A DNA stretch of 64,000 nt from Paracoccus sp. S3-43 (GCF_029027965.1 NZ_CP119082.1:1716001-1780000); one strand, 5' to 3'. Shown: positions 1 through 9,481, counted from the stretch's first letter. The notes: generated from the sequence alone by a model not told the origin. A program made the numbers and translations.

Positions 1-1
1 T

Positions 2-388
2 GCCTTGGTGGCGATCATGGTGGCGGTGCTGGCGTCGGGCCAGACCTATCGCACCTCGGAACTGGTGGCGATCCAGCGCAATGTCGATCACGCCCCGGTC
101 TTCGCCGCCTATGACGAGGACCGGATTCGCGCCATCAGCCAGACCGTCATCAGCCTGTTCGAGCATGAGGACGGCATCGACGCCCTGTTCGGCCTGGTCC
201 GCGACGCGCTGCCCGAAAAGCTGTACGAGACCGCCTATGCCCTGGCCTGCGACGTGGGCGCGGCCGACGGCCAGCTTTACGAAGGCGAAGTGGCGATGCT
301 GGCCGAGATCCGGCACCAGTTGAACATCCCCCGCCTGCACGCCGCCGCGATCGAACTGTCGGCCCAGGTGCGCCACCGAGTGCTGTAG
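2..388 (+). CDS. TerB-like tellurite resistance domain protein, 5' end outside window
   Basis: The frame is open from base 2 and ends with TAG at 386-388, so the N-terminus is cut off by the window edge. The visible 128 or so residues are helical and acidic. They include the paired-helix pattern of TerB-like proteins, with 'YALACDVGAADGQLYEGE' resembling the Asp-rich metal-binding turn and 'LAEIRHQLNI' the closing helix. Small stand-alone TerB proteins are common in Rhodobacteraceae, and their role in tellurite or membrane stress is not proven. It converges on dacB with 26 bases between the stops. The family call rests on pattern only. Confidence 0.6.
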   Translation, partial: ALVAIMVAVLASGQTYRTSELVAIQRNVDHAPVFAAYDEDRIRAISQTVISLFEHEDGIDALFGLVRDALPEKLYETAYALACDVGAADGQLYEGEVAMLAEIRHQLNIPRLHAAAIELSAQVRHRVL

Positions 389-414
389 TCGGGTGCCGTC
401 GTCGGGTGCCGTCG
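389..414. repeat. 13-bp tandem direct repeat between two convergent genes
   Basis: TCGGGTGCCGTCG occurs twice without a gap (389-401 and 402-414) between the TerB-like stop and the dacB stop. A third partial copy begins at 415 and overlaps the dacB stop codon. No hairpin with a T tract is seen, so it is not an obvious terminator. Confidence 0.7.
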
Positions 415-1773
415 TCAGGACCAGATCGTCAGCATGTCCCGCTGAAGCCGCTTGGCGTCCCGCGTCCAGGCCAGCACGCCCGGCGGAAGCTCCTGCCCCG
501 CCGTCGCCGCCTGCCGCGCTGGATCGGCGGTCAGAATCGCGAAGGCCGACTGCCCGCCATCCGCGCGGTCCAGATAGCCCGCGAGGTTGGATACGAAATT
601 CAGCGTCCCGGTCTTGGCGCGGATCCGCGCGGTTTGCGCGGGGTCGGGGCCCAGATCCTCATCCAGCGGGTTCGCCTTCAACAGGCCGGGCAAGCCCACC
701 GCAAGCCCCGGACCGGCCAGCAGCCGCGCCATGCCCTGCGCCGTGACGCGGCTGTCCGGCGACAGGCCGGAATGATCGGCCAGCGTGAAATCCGCGCCCT
801 GCCCCTGCGCCGTCAGCCAGTCCTGCATGGCGCGGGCCGATCCCGCCGGATCGGCGGCCCCGCTGGCGTGCAGGCCCACCACCTCGGCCGTCAGGTTGGT
901 CGAGAAACGCAGCATCCCACGCAGGATCTGCTCCATCGGCGGGCTTTCATGGCTGGCCAGCACCTCGCCCACGGGCAGGTCATGGATGACCTCGGGCGCG
1001 GGCAGGACCAGCCCCTTCGCGCGGCACAGCGTCTGGAACACGTCGCCCGCATAGAGTTCCGGCTTGCGCACGGGCAGCCAGCGGCTGCCGGGACGGGCCA
1101 TGGCGCTGCGGGCGACGGTCCAGCTTTCACGGGAACCGTCCTGGCGCCAGGCGAACGGGTCGGACTGATCGGCGGGCGCGGCGGTGATCGTATAGGCGCG
1201 CGGCGAATGGCTGGCCGCCCGCGCCTCCAGCGACAGTTGGGTTCCGCCCTGCCGCCAGCCCAGATGCACGCGGTTGAAGTTCAGGATCATACCCGACAGC
1301 GCCGGGTTATAGGCCAGATGATCGGCCTGCCCCGGCGCGATCTCGGGGATCTGCGGTAGCGCGCCGCCCCAGACGGCAAAACGCGCGGGCGCAGGCTGGC
1401 CCGTCGCGGCAAGATCGCCCGCCAGCCGGGCCAGGTCGTCAGTGGACAGCACCGGATCGCCGCCCCCGGCCAGGACCAGCATGTCGCCCGCCCGGATCAC
1501 CCGCGTCGTGAAGCGGCGGTCCCGCCCCAGCCGGTCCAGCGCATAAAGCGCCGTCACGGCCTTCAGCGTGCTGGCGGGCATCATCGGCGCGGCGGCCAGG
1601 GCCGCGTCGGCCAGCACCCCGCCGGCCGCGTCCAGCCAGGCATAGGCGACGATGCCCGGCAGGTCCGCCACCGCCACCAGCCGCCCCGCGGAAAAGGCGG
1701 GCTTCGCGGGCGGGCGCCCCCAGGACGCCGTGGGCAGGGCGGCAAGGCCCGCCAGCAGCGCGCGGCGGCGCAT
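415..1773 (-). CDS. dacB: D-alanyl-D-alanine carboxypeptidase/endopeptidase (PBP4 class)
   Basis: Penicillin-binding protein of the DacB/PBP4 family that trims or cleaves peptidoglycan stem peptides in the periplasm. The chosen ATG at 1771-1773 gives 452 residues. It starts with an Arg-rich, Tat-like signal ([19 protein letters not shown]). The three active-site motifs are visible: SxxK as S68-T-L-K71, SxN as STN within 'LRFSTNLTAE', and KTG within 'RAKTGTLNF'. An earlier in-frame extension lies inside nadD and is not needed. The ATG overlaps the nadD stop by one base (TGATG), so translation is probably coupled. It is the last gene of the lgt-methyltransferase-pgeF-nadD-dacB run. Confidence 0.93.
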   Translation of the reverse strand: MRRRALLAGLAALPTASWGRPPAKPAFSAGRLVAVADLPGIVAYAWLDAAGGVLADAALAAAPMMPASTLKAVTALYALDRLGRDRRFTTRVIRAGDMLVLAGGGDPVLSTDDLARLAGDLAATGQPAPARFAVWGGALPQIPEIAPGQADHLAYNPALSGMILNFNRVHLGWRQGGTQLSLEARAASHSPRAYTITAAPADQSDPFAWRQDGSRESWTVARSAMARPGSRWLPVRKPELYAGDVFQTLCRAKGLVLPAPEVIHDLPVGEVLASHESPPMEQILRGMLRFSTNLTAEVVGLHASGAADPAGSARAMQDWLTAQGQGADFTLADHSGLSPDSRVTAQGMARLLAGPGLAVGLPGLLKANPLDEDLGPDPAQTARIRAKTGTLNFVSNLAGYLDRADGGQSAFAILTADPARQAATAGQELPPGVLAWTRDAKRLQRDMLTIWS

Positions 1774-2339
1774 CACCGCACGCCTCGCAGCGCGGTCGAG
1801 GATTGGCGCGACATGGGCAGGTTCACCAGCACCCAGGCGGGCGGCGGGCGGAATGCCAGCGATCCCGCGCGCGATTGCGGCAGGCGCGCCCGCTCCATGA
1901 TCTGCGCGGCGACCGAATGGCGCGCCAGCGTGCGCGTGCCGGGCCGGGCCAGAACGCCGATGGGCACCGCCGCCGCAATGGACCGCCAGCGGTCCCAGTG
2001 GTGGAACTGCACCAGATTGTCCGACCCCATCAGCCAGACGAAGCGGACGCCCGGATAGACGCGCTTCAGCGCCGCGATCGTGTCCGCCGTCATCCGGGTG
2101 CCCAGCCGCTGTTCGATGTCGGTGACGATCACGCGCGGATCGGTTTGCAGGCGCCGCGCCCCGGCGATGCGGTCCGCCATGGGCGCAGGCCCGTGCGCCT
2201 TCAGCGGGTTGCCGGGCGACACCAGCCACCACACGCGATCCAGCCCGAAGCGGCGCATCGCGGCCTGGGTGATGGCGACATGGCCGTCATGGGCGGGATC
2301 GAAGGATCCCCCCAGCAGGCCGATGCGCATCCCCGGCAT
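1773..2339 (-). CDS. nadD: nicotinate-nucleotide adenylyltransferase
   Basis: Transfers AMP from ATP to nicotinate mononucleotide in NAD synthesis. The start used is ATG at 2337-2339 (MPGMRIG..., 188 residues); ATG at 2328-2330 is three residues downstream. The nucleotidyltransferase signature '[11 protein letters not shown]' sits near the N-terminus, and the C-terminal '[10 protein letters not shown]' corresponds to the family ISSTxIR motif. Length fits the family. It lies 23 bases after pgeF and overlaps dacB by one base. In many alphaproteobacteria nadD is next to rsfS and proA; here it is in a cell-envelope operon. Confidence 0.93.
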   Translation of the reverse strand: MPGMRIGLLGGSFDPAHDGHVAITQAAMRRFGLDRVWWLVSPGNPLKAHGPAPMADRIAGARRLQTDPRVIVTDIEQRLGTRMTADTIAALKRVYPGVRFVWLMGSDNLVQFHHWDRWRSIAAAVPIGVLARPGTRTLARHSVAAQIMERARLPQSRAGSLAFRPPPAWVLVNLPMSRQSSTALRGVR

Positions 2340-2362
2340 CGCAAGCGGAAGCCCCGCCCGGA

Positions 2363-3127
2363 TCAAAGCGTGATGGCCGAGATCAGCCTGCCATAGTCGG
2401 CCTCGCCCTCGTGCGTGGCGCGGCGATAGCTGAAGAACCGGTCGGGGTCGGAATAGGTGCAGTGGCCGGACCATTCCGCATCGACCCCGGCATCGCGCAG
2501 GCGCATCAGGCCAAAGGACGGCAGGTCGAACATCGGCCGACCGTTCGGGCCGCCGCTGAAAAAGCGGCTGTAGCCGGGATCTTCGGCCAGGAAGCTGTCC
2601 ATGAAATCCGGCCCGACCTCATAGGCGCGCTGGCTGATCGTCGGGCCGATCACGGCGCGGATCCGGGTGGCGCCCAAGGCGCGCATGGCCTCGACCGTCG
2701 CCTCGATGATGCCGTCCAGCGCGCCGCGCCAGCCCGCGTGGCAGGCACCGATCACGCCCGCATCCGCATCGGCCAGCAAGATCGGCTGGCAATCGGCGGT
2801 CAGCACCGCCAGGGCGACGCCGCGGCGCGCGGTGACGATGCCGTCGGCTTCGGTATTGGCGACGGTGGGGATGTCGCTGTCGTCGGTCAGCGTGACCACA
2901 TCGGCGGAATGGACCTGCCTGACCGTCGCCAGCGCCCCGGCGGGAACGCCCATGGCGGTGGCGACGCGGCCGCGGTTCAGGACCACGATCTCGGACTGGT
3001 CGGTGGACCGGCGGCCGCAGTTCAGCCCCGAGAACAGCCCCGATGACGCGCCCCCCTTGCGGGTGAAGAACCCGTGCCTGACCGGGCGCAGCAGGGGATG
3101 TGTCAGAATCTCAAGCGTGGTCTGCAT
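2363..3127 (-). CDS. pgeF: peptidoglycan editing factor PgeF (YfiH/DUF152, multicopper polyphenol-oxidase-like)
   Basis: Protein of 254 residues of the YfiH family. The family has been linked to removal of wrongly incorporated L-Ser from muropeptides and, in other members, to purine nucleoside phosphorolysis. The conserved metal-site segments are visible: 'RQVHSADV', 'LTADCQPIL', '[10 protein letters not shown]' and, near the end, '[16 protein letters not shown]'. These supply the His and Cys ligands typical of the family. Its start overlaps the end of the upstream methyltransferase by 17 bases. Location among peptidoglycan genes (lgt, dacB) supports the envelope role. Confidence 0.9.
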   Translation of the reverse strand: MQTTLEILTHPLLRPVRHGFFTRKGGASSGLFSGLNCGRRSTDQSEIVVLNRGRVATAMGVPAGALATVRQVHSADVVTLTDDSDIPTVANTEADGIVTARRGVALAVLTADCQPILLADADAGVIGACHAGWRGALDGIIEATVEAMRALGATRIRAVIGPTISQRAYEVGPDFMDSFLAEDPGYSRFFSGGPNGRPMFDLPSFGLMRLRDAGVDAEWSGHCTYSDPDRFFSYRRATHEGEADYGRLISAITL

Positions 3128-4169
3128 GAAGCCTCAGCGCAGCAAATCCGGGCACGGGGGGCGCCCATTTCGGCCAGATGGCCATGGCCTTGAACAGGTG
3201 ACCCATTTCATCGGCATGGGTCAAGCGCCGAAGCGCCGCCATCGCGCCCGCGTCCCCTGCCGCCGCCAGCCGTTCCGCCCGCTGGCCGGCGCCCAGCGAC
3301 AGCAGCCAATCGCCCTGCCGCACAGGGGCCGAGGCGACCGCCCCCGCCCGGATCGCCGCCGCCGCGAGGGGCGCGAAATCGACATGGGCGGTCAGGTCGG
3401 CCTGCCCCGGATGGGCCAGCGGGTGTTCGGGGCGGTGGTCGCGCAGCGCCTGGAAGGTATCGCCATAGCCGTTCCAGCCGCCGTAATCGACAAAGATCGC
3501 CGCCCCGCCATGGGCGGCGATGCGGCGGGCGATGGTTTCCGTGACGGCGACGGCTGCCGGGCAGTCCTCGACCACATCGCCGGGCTTGCCGGGGCGCGGC
3601 AGATCCACCGGCAGGCCCAGGTGGAATTGCAACCCGTCATCGGACAGACCGACCATCCGTTCGGCCCAGCCGTCATCCGTATGCTGATACTGCCGGATCG
3701 GCAGGGCATCGAAGAATTCATTCGCCATCAGGAACAACGGGCTGCGCGGCAAATCCTCGATCGAATCGAGGTGCTGGACAGGGCCCAGCCGGTCCTGCTG
3801 CACGCGCCGCAGATGCGGCGACGCCTCGATCAGCGCGACCTGGGCGGCATCCGCCATGCCCGGAACCACGCGGATCGCGCGCAGCATGTCGGCCATCAGC
3901 GTGCCGCGCCCCGGTCCCGGTTCGGCCAGCGTGAAGGGCGCGGGCCTGCCCTGGTCCAGCCACGCCTGCGCCAGCGCCAGGCCGCACAGTTCCCCGAACA
4001 TCTGGTGGATTTCCGGCGATGTGGTGAAATCGCCCGCCGCGCCGAAAGGATCGCGCGTGGCGTAATAGCCGTGGCGGGGATGCAGCAGGCAGATCTCCAT
4101 ATAGTCGGCCAGGGTGATCGGCCCGGTCGCGCGGATCCGCGTCGCGATGATCCGGGCCAGAGGCGTCAT
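3111..4169 (-). CDS. SAM-dependent methyltransferase, MidA/NDUFAF7 family
   Basis: A 352-residue protein beginning at ATG 4167-4169. It carries the N-terminal '[17 protein letters not shown]' block and '[19 protein letters not shown]', both signatures of the MidA/NDUFAF7 (DUF185) family, followed by a SAM-binding loop '[16 protein letters not shown]'. The mitochondrial homologue dimethylates an arginine of complex I subunit NDUFS2; the bacterial substrate is not settled but may be the same subunit. The ATG overlaps the lgt stop (ATGA), and its end overlaps pgeF. Longer upstream reading frames in this phase overlap lgt and were rejected. Confidence 0.88.
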   Translation of the reverse strand: MTPLARIIATRIRATGPITLADYMEICLLHPRHGYYATRDPFGAAGDFTTSPEIHQMFGELCGLALAQAWLDQGRPAPFTLAEPGPGRGTLMADMLRAIRVVPGMADAAQVALIEASPHLRRVQQDRLGPVQHLDSIEDLPRSPLFLMANEFFDALPIRQYQHTDDGWAERMVGLSDDGLQFHLGLPVDLPRPGKPGDVVEDCPAAVAVTETIARRIAAHGGAAIFVDYGGWNGYGDTFQALRDHRPEHPLAHPGQADLTAHVDFAPLAAAAIRAGAVASAPVRQGDWLLSLGAGQRAERLAAAGDAGAMAALRRLTHADEMGHLFKAMAIWPKWAPPVPGFAALRLHADHA

Positions 4170-5053
4170 GCGGCGGCGCCCACCGCCGGGCGGCGGCGGG
4201 CACGCCAGATGAAGAACAGCCCGACCAGCACCATCGGCAGCGACAGAAGCTGACCCATGGTCAGCCCCACCACCGGCCCGCCGATCACATGGCCCAGCGG
4301 GTTGTCGGGGGTGATGAACTGCCCGTCCGCGACGCGGAACAGTTCCACGAAGATGCGCGCCAGCCCGTATCCGGCCAGGAAAACCCCGAAGGCCAGTCCC
4401 GGACGGCGCAGCCCGCCCGCGCGGACCAGGGCAAGCAGGATCAGGCCGAGAACCAGCCCCTCCAGCCCCGCCTCGTAAAGCTGGCTGGGGTGGCGGGCGC
4501 AGGGGCCGGTGATGCCGGGACAGGTCTGCGCGGCCTCGCCGGGGAAGATCACGCCCCAGGGCAGATCGGTGGGGCGACCCCATAATTCGGCATTGATGAA
4601 ATTGGCGATGCGGCCGAAGAACAGCCCGATCGGCGCGACCACCGCCATGGCATCGGCCAGCCGCAGCGGCGGGATTCCATTGGCGCGGCAAAAGGCCCAG
4701 GTGGCGACGATGACGCCCGCGAAGCCGCCGTGAAAGCTCATGCCCCCTTGCCAGACCTTGACGATCTCGGCCGGGTTCGAGAGATAGAAGCCCGGCTCGT
4801 AGAACAGCACGAAGCCCAGCCGCCCGCCCAGGATCACCCCCAGGATCACCCAGGTCAGCAGGTCGTCCACCCGGTCGGCCCGCATCGGCGCATGGTCGCC
4901 CCACAGGGCGTCGCGGCGCATCATCGCGGCAACGACCCGCCAGCCGATCAGCAGCCCGGCCAGATAGGCCAGCGCATACCAGCGCAGCGACAGGGTCAGC
5001 CCGCCCAGATGAATTGTGAAGATCTCGGGCGAGATATTGGGAAACGGGATCAT
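4166..5053 (-). CDS. lgt: prolipoprotein diacylglyceryl transferase
   Basis: Integral membrane enzyme that moves diacylglycerol from phosphatidylglycerol to the lipobox cysteine of prolipoproteins. The start at ATG 5051-5053 ([12 protein letters not shown]) gives 295 residues, normal for Lgt. Visible signatures include '[11 protein letters not shown]' with the essential His and the Lgt block '[17 protein letters not shown]'. About seven hydrophobic segments are present. It is the first gene of the five-gene minus-strand run that overlaps through to dacB. The 160 bases to ubiK hold the divergent promoters. Confidence 0.95.
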   Translation of the reverse strand: MIPFPNISPEIFTIHLGGLTLSLRWYALAYLAGLLIGWRVVAAMMRRDALWGDHAPMRADRVDDLLTWVILGVILGGRLGFVLFYEPGFYLSNPAEIVKVWQGGMSFHGGFAGVIVATWAFCRANGIPPLRLADAMAVVAPIGLFFGRIANFINAELWGRPTDLPWGVIFPGEAAQTCPGITGPCARHPSQLYEAGLEGLVLGLILLALVRAGGLRRPGLAFGVFLAGYGLARIFVELFRVADGQFITPDNPLGHVIGGPVVGLTMGQLLSLPMVLVGLFFIWRARRRPAVGAAA

Positions 5054-5214
5054 GGGGCCTCGGGGCGGTTGCGGCGGGCACGCTAGCCAGCCGGGGCGCG
5101 GTGTCAACAGCGGGCCCGGCGGCGTCGCGGCGCGGATGCGGCATGGCGCGCATTGAACCCCCGCGCCGCCCGGCCCATATAGGACGCCAAGCATCTATCG
5201 GGGGCGAAGGCCAA

Positions 5215-5463
5215 ATGACCACGCAAAACAAGTTCTTTGACGACATCTCGAAGCTGATGACCAATGCCATGGGCGTGGCCCAGGGCGCCCGGTCCGAGGC
5301 GGAAACGGCCATGAAGGGCTGGATCGACCGCTGGCTGGCGGATCGCGATTTCGTGACCCGCGAAGAGTTCGACGCCGTGCGCGAAATGGCCATCAAGGCC
5401 CGGACCGAGAATGCCGAGCTGAAGGCCAGGCTGGACAAGCTGGAGGCCGGGCGTCAGGGCTGA
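5215..5463 (+). CDS. ubiK: ubiquinone biosynthesis accessory factor UbiK (BMFP/YqiC family)
   Basis: An 82-residue protein starting at ATG 5215. The first half is amphipathic ('FDDISKLMTNAMGVAQG'). The second half is a clear coiled coil with heptads ('REEFDAVREMAIKARTENAELKARLDKLEA'-type pattern). This is the layout of the BMFP/YqiC family, whose Enterobacteriaceae member UbiK helps assemble the Ubi complex for coenzyme Q synthesis and binds membranes. It overlaps the end of the convergent small membrane protein gene by 10 bases. Confidence 0.85.
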   Translation: MTTQNKFFDDISKLMTNAMGVAQGARSEAETAMKGWIDRWLADRDFVTREEFDAVREMAIKARTENAELKARLDKLEAGRQG

Positions 5464-5759
5464 ACCCGGTCCCTCAGCGCGCCGGAGCGGTCATACAGCA
5501 GCACCTCGCCCGCCTCGGTCACCACGACGATCCAGTCGCGGGCGAAGGTCACGGCCTCGGCCCGCGCCCCGTCGGGTAGCGTGATCGCGTCCGGCAGGTC
5601 GGGCAGCACCGGCTGGCCCAGCCGCAGCCACAGCAGCGCGACCAGGGCGATCATGCCCAGACCCATCACCAGGGCCAGCCCGGTCACCAGCCAGCGCAGC
5701 AGCCGCAGTTCCGGCACCGCTTTCGCCGCCCTTTTCCAGTCGCTATCATCCTGATCCAT
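5454..5759 (-). CDS. small single-pass membrane protein, DUF6476-like
   Basis: A 101-residue protein with a short cytoplasmic head ('PELRLLRWLV'), one transmembrane helix at about residues 20-45, and a C-terminal domain with 'LPDGARAEAVTFARDWIVVVTEAGEVLLYD'. That pattern is conserved in Rhodobacteraceae proteins named DUF6476; no function is known. Its ATG (5757-5759 on the minus strand) shares bases with the ATG of the divergent pseudouridine synthase gene (5758-5760), so the two genes start inside one CATG. The family name is from memory. Confidence 0.75.
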   Translation of the reverse strand: MDQDDSDWKRAAKAVPELRLLRWLVTGLALVMGLGMIALVALLWLRLGQPVLPDLPDAITLPDGARAEAVTFARDWIVVVTEAGEVLLYDRSGALRDRVQP

Positions 5760-6792
5760 GTCGAACCTTGTTGTGACCATCCCGGCCAATCCGCCCGACC
5801 GGCTTGATAAGGCGCTTGCCCTTGCGGTGCCAGAGGCCGCGGCCCTGTCGCGGTCGCGGCTGTCGCGGCTGATCGCGGATGGCGCGGTCAGCGGTCCCCA
5901 CGGCGTGATCCGCGACGGCAAGGCCCGCGTGGCCGAGGGGCAGGATTACCGTATCAGCATCCCCGACCCGGAACCCGTCGAGACCCGGCCCGAGGCGATC
6001 CCGCTGGTCATTGTCTTCGAGGACGACGACCTGGTCGTCATCGACAAGCCCGCAGGCATGGTGGTCCACCCTGCCCCCGGTTCGCCCCGCGGCACCCTGG
6101 TCAATGCGCTGCTGGCACATTGCGGCGATTCGCTGTCGGGGATCGGCGGGGAAAAGCGCCCCGGCATCGTGCATCGGATCGACAAGGATACCTCGGGCCT
6201 GCTGGTGGTGGCGAAATCCGACCGCGCGCATCACGGTCTTGCCGCGCAGTTCGAATCGCATACGGCGCAGCGCCGATATCTGGCGCTGGCCCATGGCGTG
6301 ATCGACGGCGCCGACCCGCGCCTGCGCGGCACGCCGGGCGTCAGCTTCGAAGACGGCGCGGTGCTGAAGATCGCCTCGCGCCTGACCCGCCACGCGACGG
6401 ACCGGCAACGGCAGGCGGTGTTCTTCGACAAGGGCCGCCATGCGGTGACGCGGGCGCGGATGCTGGAACGCTTTGGTCGGCCGCCGGGGGCGATGCTGGT
6501 CGAATGCCGGCTGGAGACCGGGCGCACGCATCAGATCCGCGTCCACATGGCCCATGCGGGCCTGGGGCTGATCGGAGATCCGGTCTATGGCGGCGCCCGG
6601 CGCGCCTCGGCCAAGGCGCTTGGCGCGGCGGCAGAGGCGGTCACGGCCTTTCCCCGCCAGGCCCTGCACGCGGCGCATCTGGGGTTCGACCATCCGGTGA
6701 CGGGCAATGCGCTGTCCTTCGACAGCCCCCTGCCCGCCGACATGCAGGCGTTGCTGGACATGCTGCGGGGGGTCGCCTTGACGGAAACGTGA
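5758..6792 (+). CDS. RluA-family 23S rRNA pseudouridine synthase (RluD-like)
   Basis: Isomerises uridines to pseudouridine in large-subunit rRNA. The 344 residues begin with an S4-like RNA-binding domain (about 1-75, 'RLDKALALAVPEAAALSRSRLSRLI'). The catalytic domain follows, with 'GIVHRIDKDTSGLLVVAK'; the catalytic aspartate is D142 of the HRID motif. Further family blocks are 'CRLETGRTHQIRVHM' and 'GDPVYGG'. Two-domain architecture and length fit RluD/RluC more than the short RluA. The start is fixed by the S4 domain, and no Shine-Dalgarno of good quality precedes it; the divergent gene starts in the same CATG. Confidence 0.9.
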   Translation: MSNLVVTIPANPPDRLDKALALAVPEAAALSRSRLSRLIADGAVSGPHGVIRDGKARVAEGQDYRISIPDPEPVETRPEAIPLVIVFEDDDLVVIDKPAGMVVHPAPGSPRGTLVNALLAHCGDSLSGIGGEKRPGIVHRIDKDTSGLLVVAKSDRAHHGLAAQFESHTAQRRYLALAHGVIDGADPRLRGTPGVSFEDGAVLKIASRLTRHATDRQRQAVFFDKGRHAVTRARMLERFGRPPGAMLVECRLETGRTHQIRVHMAHAGLGLIGDPVYGGARRASAKALGAAAEAVTAFPRQALHAAHLGFDHPVTGNALSFDSPLPADMQALLDMLRGVALTET

Positions 6793-6926
6793 CGATCCGC
6801 CCCTTACCTGCTGACGATTATCCGTCAGAATGATCCCGATCCCTGCCGGGCCATGCGCTGCGACGGTTCCGCCGGAACCGCTGCCGCGCAGGTTGCGTTC
6901 CCAGGATACTTGCGAAAGGCCAGACC

Positions 6927-7835
6927 ATGGCGAATTACGGAAATCTTCCCGCCCCCAGCCCCGAACAGGGGCTGAACCGCTATCTGCAAGAAATCCGCAA
7001 GTTTCCGCTGTTGCAGCCGGAAGAGGAATACATGCTGGCGAAGGCCTGGGCCGACCACCAGGACAGCGAGGCCGCGCACAAGCTGGTCACATCGCATCTG
7101 CGCCTCGCCGCCAAGATCGCCATGGGCTATCGCGGCTATGGCCTGCCCCAGGCCGAGGTCATCTCCGAGGCGAATGTCGGCCTGATGCAGGCGGTCAAAC
7201 GGTTCGACCCGGAACGGGGGTTCCGACTGGCGACCTATGCGATGTGGTGGATCCGCGCCTCGATCCAGGAATATATCCTGCGATCCTGGTCGCTGGTGAA
7301 GATGGGCACCACAAGCGCGCAGAAAAAACTGTTCTTCAACCTGCGCAAGGCCAAGTCCCGCATCGGCGCGCTGGAAGAAGGCGACCTGCGCCCGGAAAAC
7401 CTTGCCCAGATCGCCAACGACCTGAACGTGACGGAACAGGAAGTGATCGACATGAACCGCCGCCTGTCGGGCGGGGACGCGTCGCTCAACGCGACCGTGG
7501 GCAGCGGCGAGGGCGACTCGGTGTCCCAATGGCAGGACTGGCTGGAGGATGAGGATGCCAACCAGGCCGAAGCCTATGCGGAATCCGAGGAGCTGGACAC
7601 CCGCCGCCAGATGCTGCTGGCCGCGATGGACGTGCTGAACGAGCGCGAAAAGGACATCCTGATCGAACGCAGGCTGCGCGACGACCCCCTGACGCTGGAG
7701 GATCTGTCGGCGCGTTACGACGTGTCGCGCGAACGCATCCGCCAGATCGAGGTGCGGGCCTTCGAAAAGCTGCAAGACCGGATGCGCGTCCTGGCCCGCG
7801 ACAAGGGCATGAAGGTGCCTGAAAGCGCGACCTGA
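6927..7835 (+). CDS. rpoH: heat-shock RNA polymerase sigma factor RpoH (sigma-32)
   Basis: Directs RNA polymerase to heat-shock promoters. The 302-residue protein shows sigma region 2 ('FRLATYAMWWIRASIQEYILRSW'), the RpoH-specific box 'QKKLFFNLRKAKSRI', and region 4.2 with a helix-turn-helix ('LTLEDLSARYDVSRERIRQIE'). Start is ATG 6927 after a weak purine stretch. The 134 bases upstream contain a small inverted repeat CTGACG-N6-CGTCAG at 6811-6828 of unknown role; it has no T tract. Rhodobacteraceae often have two rpoH paralogues, and which one this is cannot be decided from the window. Confidence 0.95.
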   Translation: MANYGNLPAPSPEQGLNRYLQEIRKFPLLQPEEEYMLAKAWADHQDSEAAHKLVTSHLRLAAKIAMGYRGYGLPQAEVISEANVGLMQAVKRFDPERGFRLATYAMWWIRASIQEYILRSWSLVKMGTTSAQKKLFFNLRKAKSRIGALEEGDLRPENLAQIANDLNVTEQEVIDMNRRLSGGDASLNATVGSGEGDSVSQWQDWLEDEDANQAEAYAESEELDTRRQMLLAAMDVLNEREKDILIERRLRDDPLTLEDLSARYDVSRERIRQIEVRAFEKLQDRMRVLARDKGMKVPESAT

Positions 7836-7906
7836 CCCCGGCGGGGCGCAATTGACCTGTTCCCGGCGCGCGCTATGGTCGGCTTGAGGATGGCAGACCG
7901 GACCCG

Positions 7907-8929
7907 ATGACCGCGCTTACGGACTTTCAACGGCTCGAGGCCCAGGGCTCGTGGCGCGCAGCCCCGGATGCGCCCCCGCGCGAGGTGATCATATCGGTGG
8001 GCGAAGCGACGCTGATCCTCTCCGATCCCCGAACCGACCGGCCCTTGTCGCATTGGTCCCTGCCCGCCGTGATCCAGTTGAACCCCGGCGCCCTGCCCGC
8101 GATCTATGCGCCCGGTCTCGGCAGCGAGGATGAAACCGTCGCCATCGACGACCCCCTGATGATCCAGGCGATCGCCCGCGTCCAGGGCGCCGTCGCCAGC
8201 CACCGCGCCCACAGCGGGCGGCTGCGCAGCGGGTTGCTGATCCTGGCGATCCTGGCCGTGCTGGGCGGGCTGGTCTTCTGGCTGCCCGGCGCCCTGGTTG
8301 CCCATGCCGCCCGCATCGCGCCCCCCGCCCAAGCCCGCGACATGGGCTGGGCGATCCTGGCGGATCTGGAACAAGGGTCGGGCGCGGTGTGCAGGCGCGA
8401 CTCCGGCCAGGCGGTGCTGGACTGGCTGGCCCCGCAACTGCTTGGCCCCGACGCCGCGATCCGGGTGGTCCCCGGCCCTGTGGGCGGCGCGCGCCGCCTG
8501 CCCGGGAACATCTATGTGATCGGCGGCGATCTTCTGCGGACCGCCCCCGGACCCGAATCCGCCGCCGCCCACCTGATCGCCGCCCGCCTTGCCACCAGGG
8601 ACGAGGATTTGCGCCAAGCCGCCGCCCGTCACGCCGGACTGCTGGCCTCCTTGCGGCTGATGACGCTGGGCCACCTGCCGCAGGACGCGATGCGCGGCTT
8701 TGGCGCGGCGATGCTGTCGACCCCCGCGCCCCGGCCCGCCGATGCCGACCTGCTGTCCTCTCTTGCCGAACGCGGCATCCCGGCCGAACCCTATGCCCGC
8801 ACCCTGGACCCCACCGGCCAGACGGTCCTGCCGCTGATCGAGGGCGATCCCTTCCGCGACGCCCCCCCCGCCCGCGCGCTGCTGACCGACGAACAATGGC
8901 TGGCCCTGCAACAGATCTGCGCGGGCTGA
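7907..8929 (+). CDS. conserved membrane protein of unknown function downstream of rpoH
   Basis: A 340-residue protein with a cytoplasmic N-terminal part (1-105) that starts with a beta-rich segment ('REVIISVGEATLILSD'). One transmembrane helix follows at about residues 106-130 ('LLILAILAVLGGLVFWLPGAL'), then an outside domain. The C-terminal domain resembles a decayed M48-type peptidase fold in spacing ('NIYVIGGDLLRTA...AHLIAARLA'), but the HExxH zinc motif is absent. No enzymatic claim is made. It starts 71 bases after rpoH and could be co-transcribed with it. It ends 59 bases before tRNA-Arg. Confidence 0.7.
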   Translation: MTALTDFQRLEAQGSWRAAPDAPPREVIISVGEATLILSDPRTDRPLSHWSLPAVIQLNPGALPAIYAPGLGSEDETVAIDDPLMIQAIARVQGAVASHRAHSGRLRSGLLILAILAVLGGLVFWLPGALVAHAARIAPPAQARDMGWAILADLEQGSGAVCRRDSGQAVLDWLAPQLLGPDAAIRVVPGPVGGARRLPGNIYVIGGDLLRTAPGPESAAAHLIAARLATRDEDLRQAAARHAGLLASLRLMTLGHLPQDAMRGFGAAMLSTPAPRPADADLLSSLAERGIPAEPYARTLDPTGQTVLPLIEGDPFRDAPPARALLTDEQWLALQQICAG

Positions 8930-8988
8930 CGGCACAGCATCGTTTTCGCCGTTGCGCCCCGCCCCGGCTGCGGCTATTCACGGCCCAG

Positions 8989-9065
<77 letters not shown>

Positions 9066-9481
9066 ACGAAATCAAGATGTTATGGTGATGCGATGTTGGC
9101 GGCCCATGTCGCCAGTACAGATTGCTGCACATAAACGCAGGCTGGCGCCTACATCCGGTTGCAGATTTCTTGCGAGAATCGCCGTCCCGATTTGGATAGT
9201 CCTGATAAAGGCCTATATCTCTCTTGAACTGGGAACGCTGTGGAAGGCGCTCTCCGCCACCCTCCTGCTCTTGCGGTGGAAGGTGGGTATGGCCAACGGC
9301 GGGCCGATCGACCGTCAGCAAGAGGGGTGTCCCGGCCGTGCCCCGCACAACGGCGCCGAACTCGTAACCGGGATGTGAGGCGGCGTGGAAAGCAGACACG
9401 CATACGGCGAGACGTGGTCGGTACCAGAAGCCAGAGTAGCGACCGGCCCTCACAAGGAAAGGCCGCCCCGAGGGGCGACCG
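9066..9481. other. non-coding or remnant sequence between tRNA-Arg and an IS3 element
   Basis: About 416 bases with no convincing gene. Several short open frames exist in both directions, but none has a recognisable domain. Just before the IS end, GGCCGCCCC-GA-GGGGCGACC at 9461-9480 forms a strong hairpin; read on the minus strand it is followed by TTTCCTTG and could act as a weak terminator. The sequence may be leftover DNA of an earlier mobile element. Confidence 0.5.

Noticed and set aside
406..1359. Long plus-strand open frame opposite dacB
   Set aside because: It is the mirror of a recognised gene in high-GC DNA, Arg/Pro-rich without any domain.
6811..6828. CTGACG-N6-CGTCAG inverted repeat as rpoH operator or thermosensor
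   Set aside because: It is short, lacks supporting context, and is nearly 100 bases before the start; mentioned only in the rpoH entry.
9461..9480. Strong hairpin before the first IS3 as a terminator of tRNA-Arg
   Set aside because: It lies about 400 bases downstream and the T tract is on the wrong strand for the tRNA transcript.
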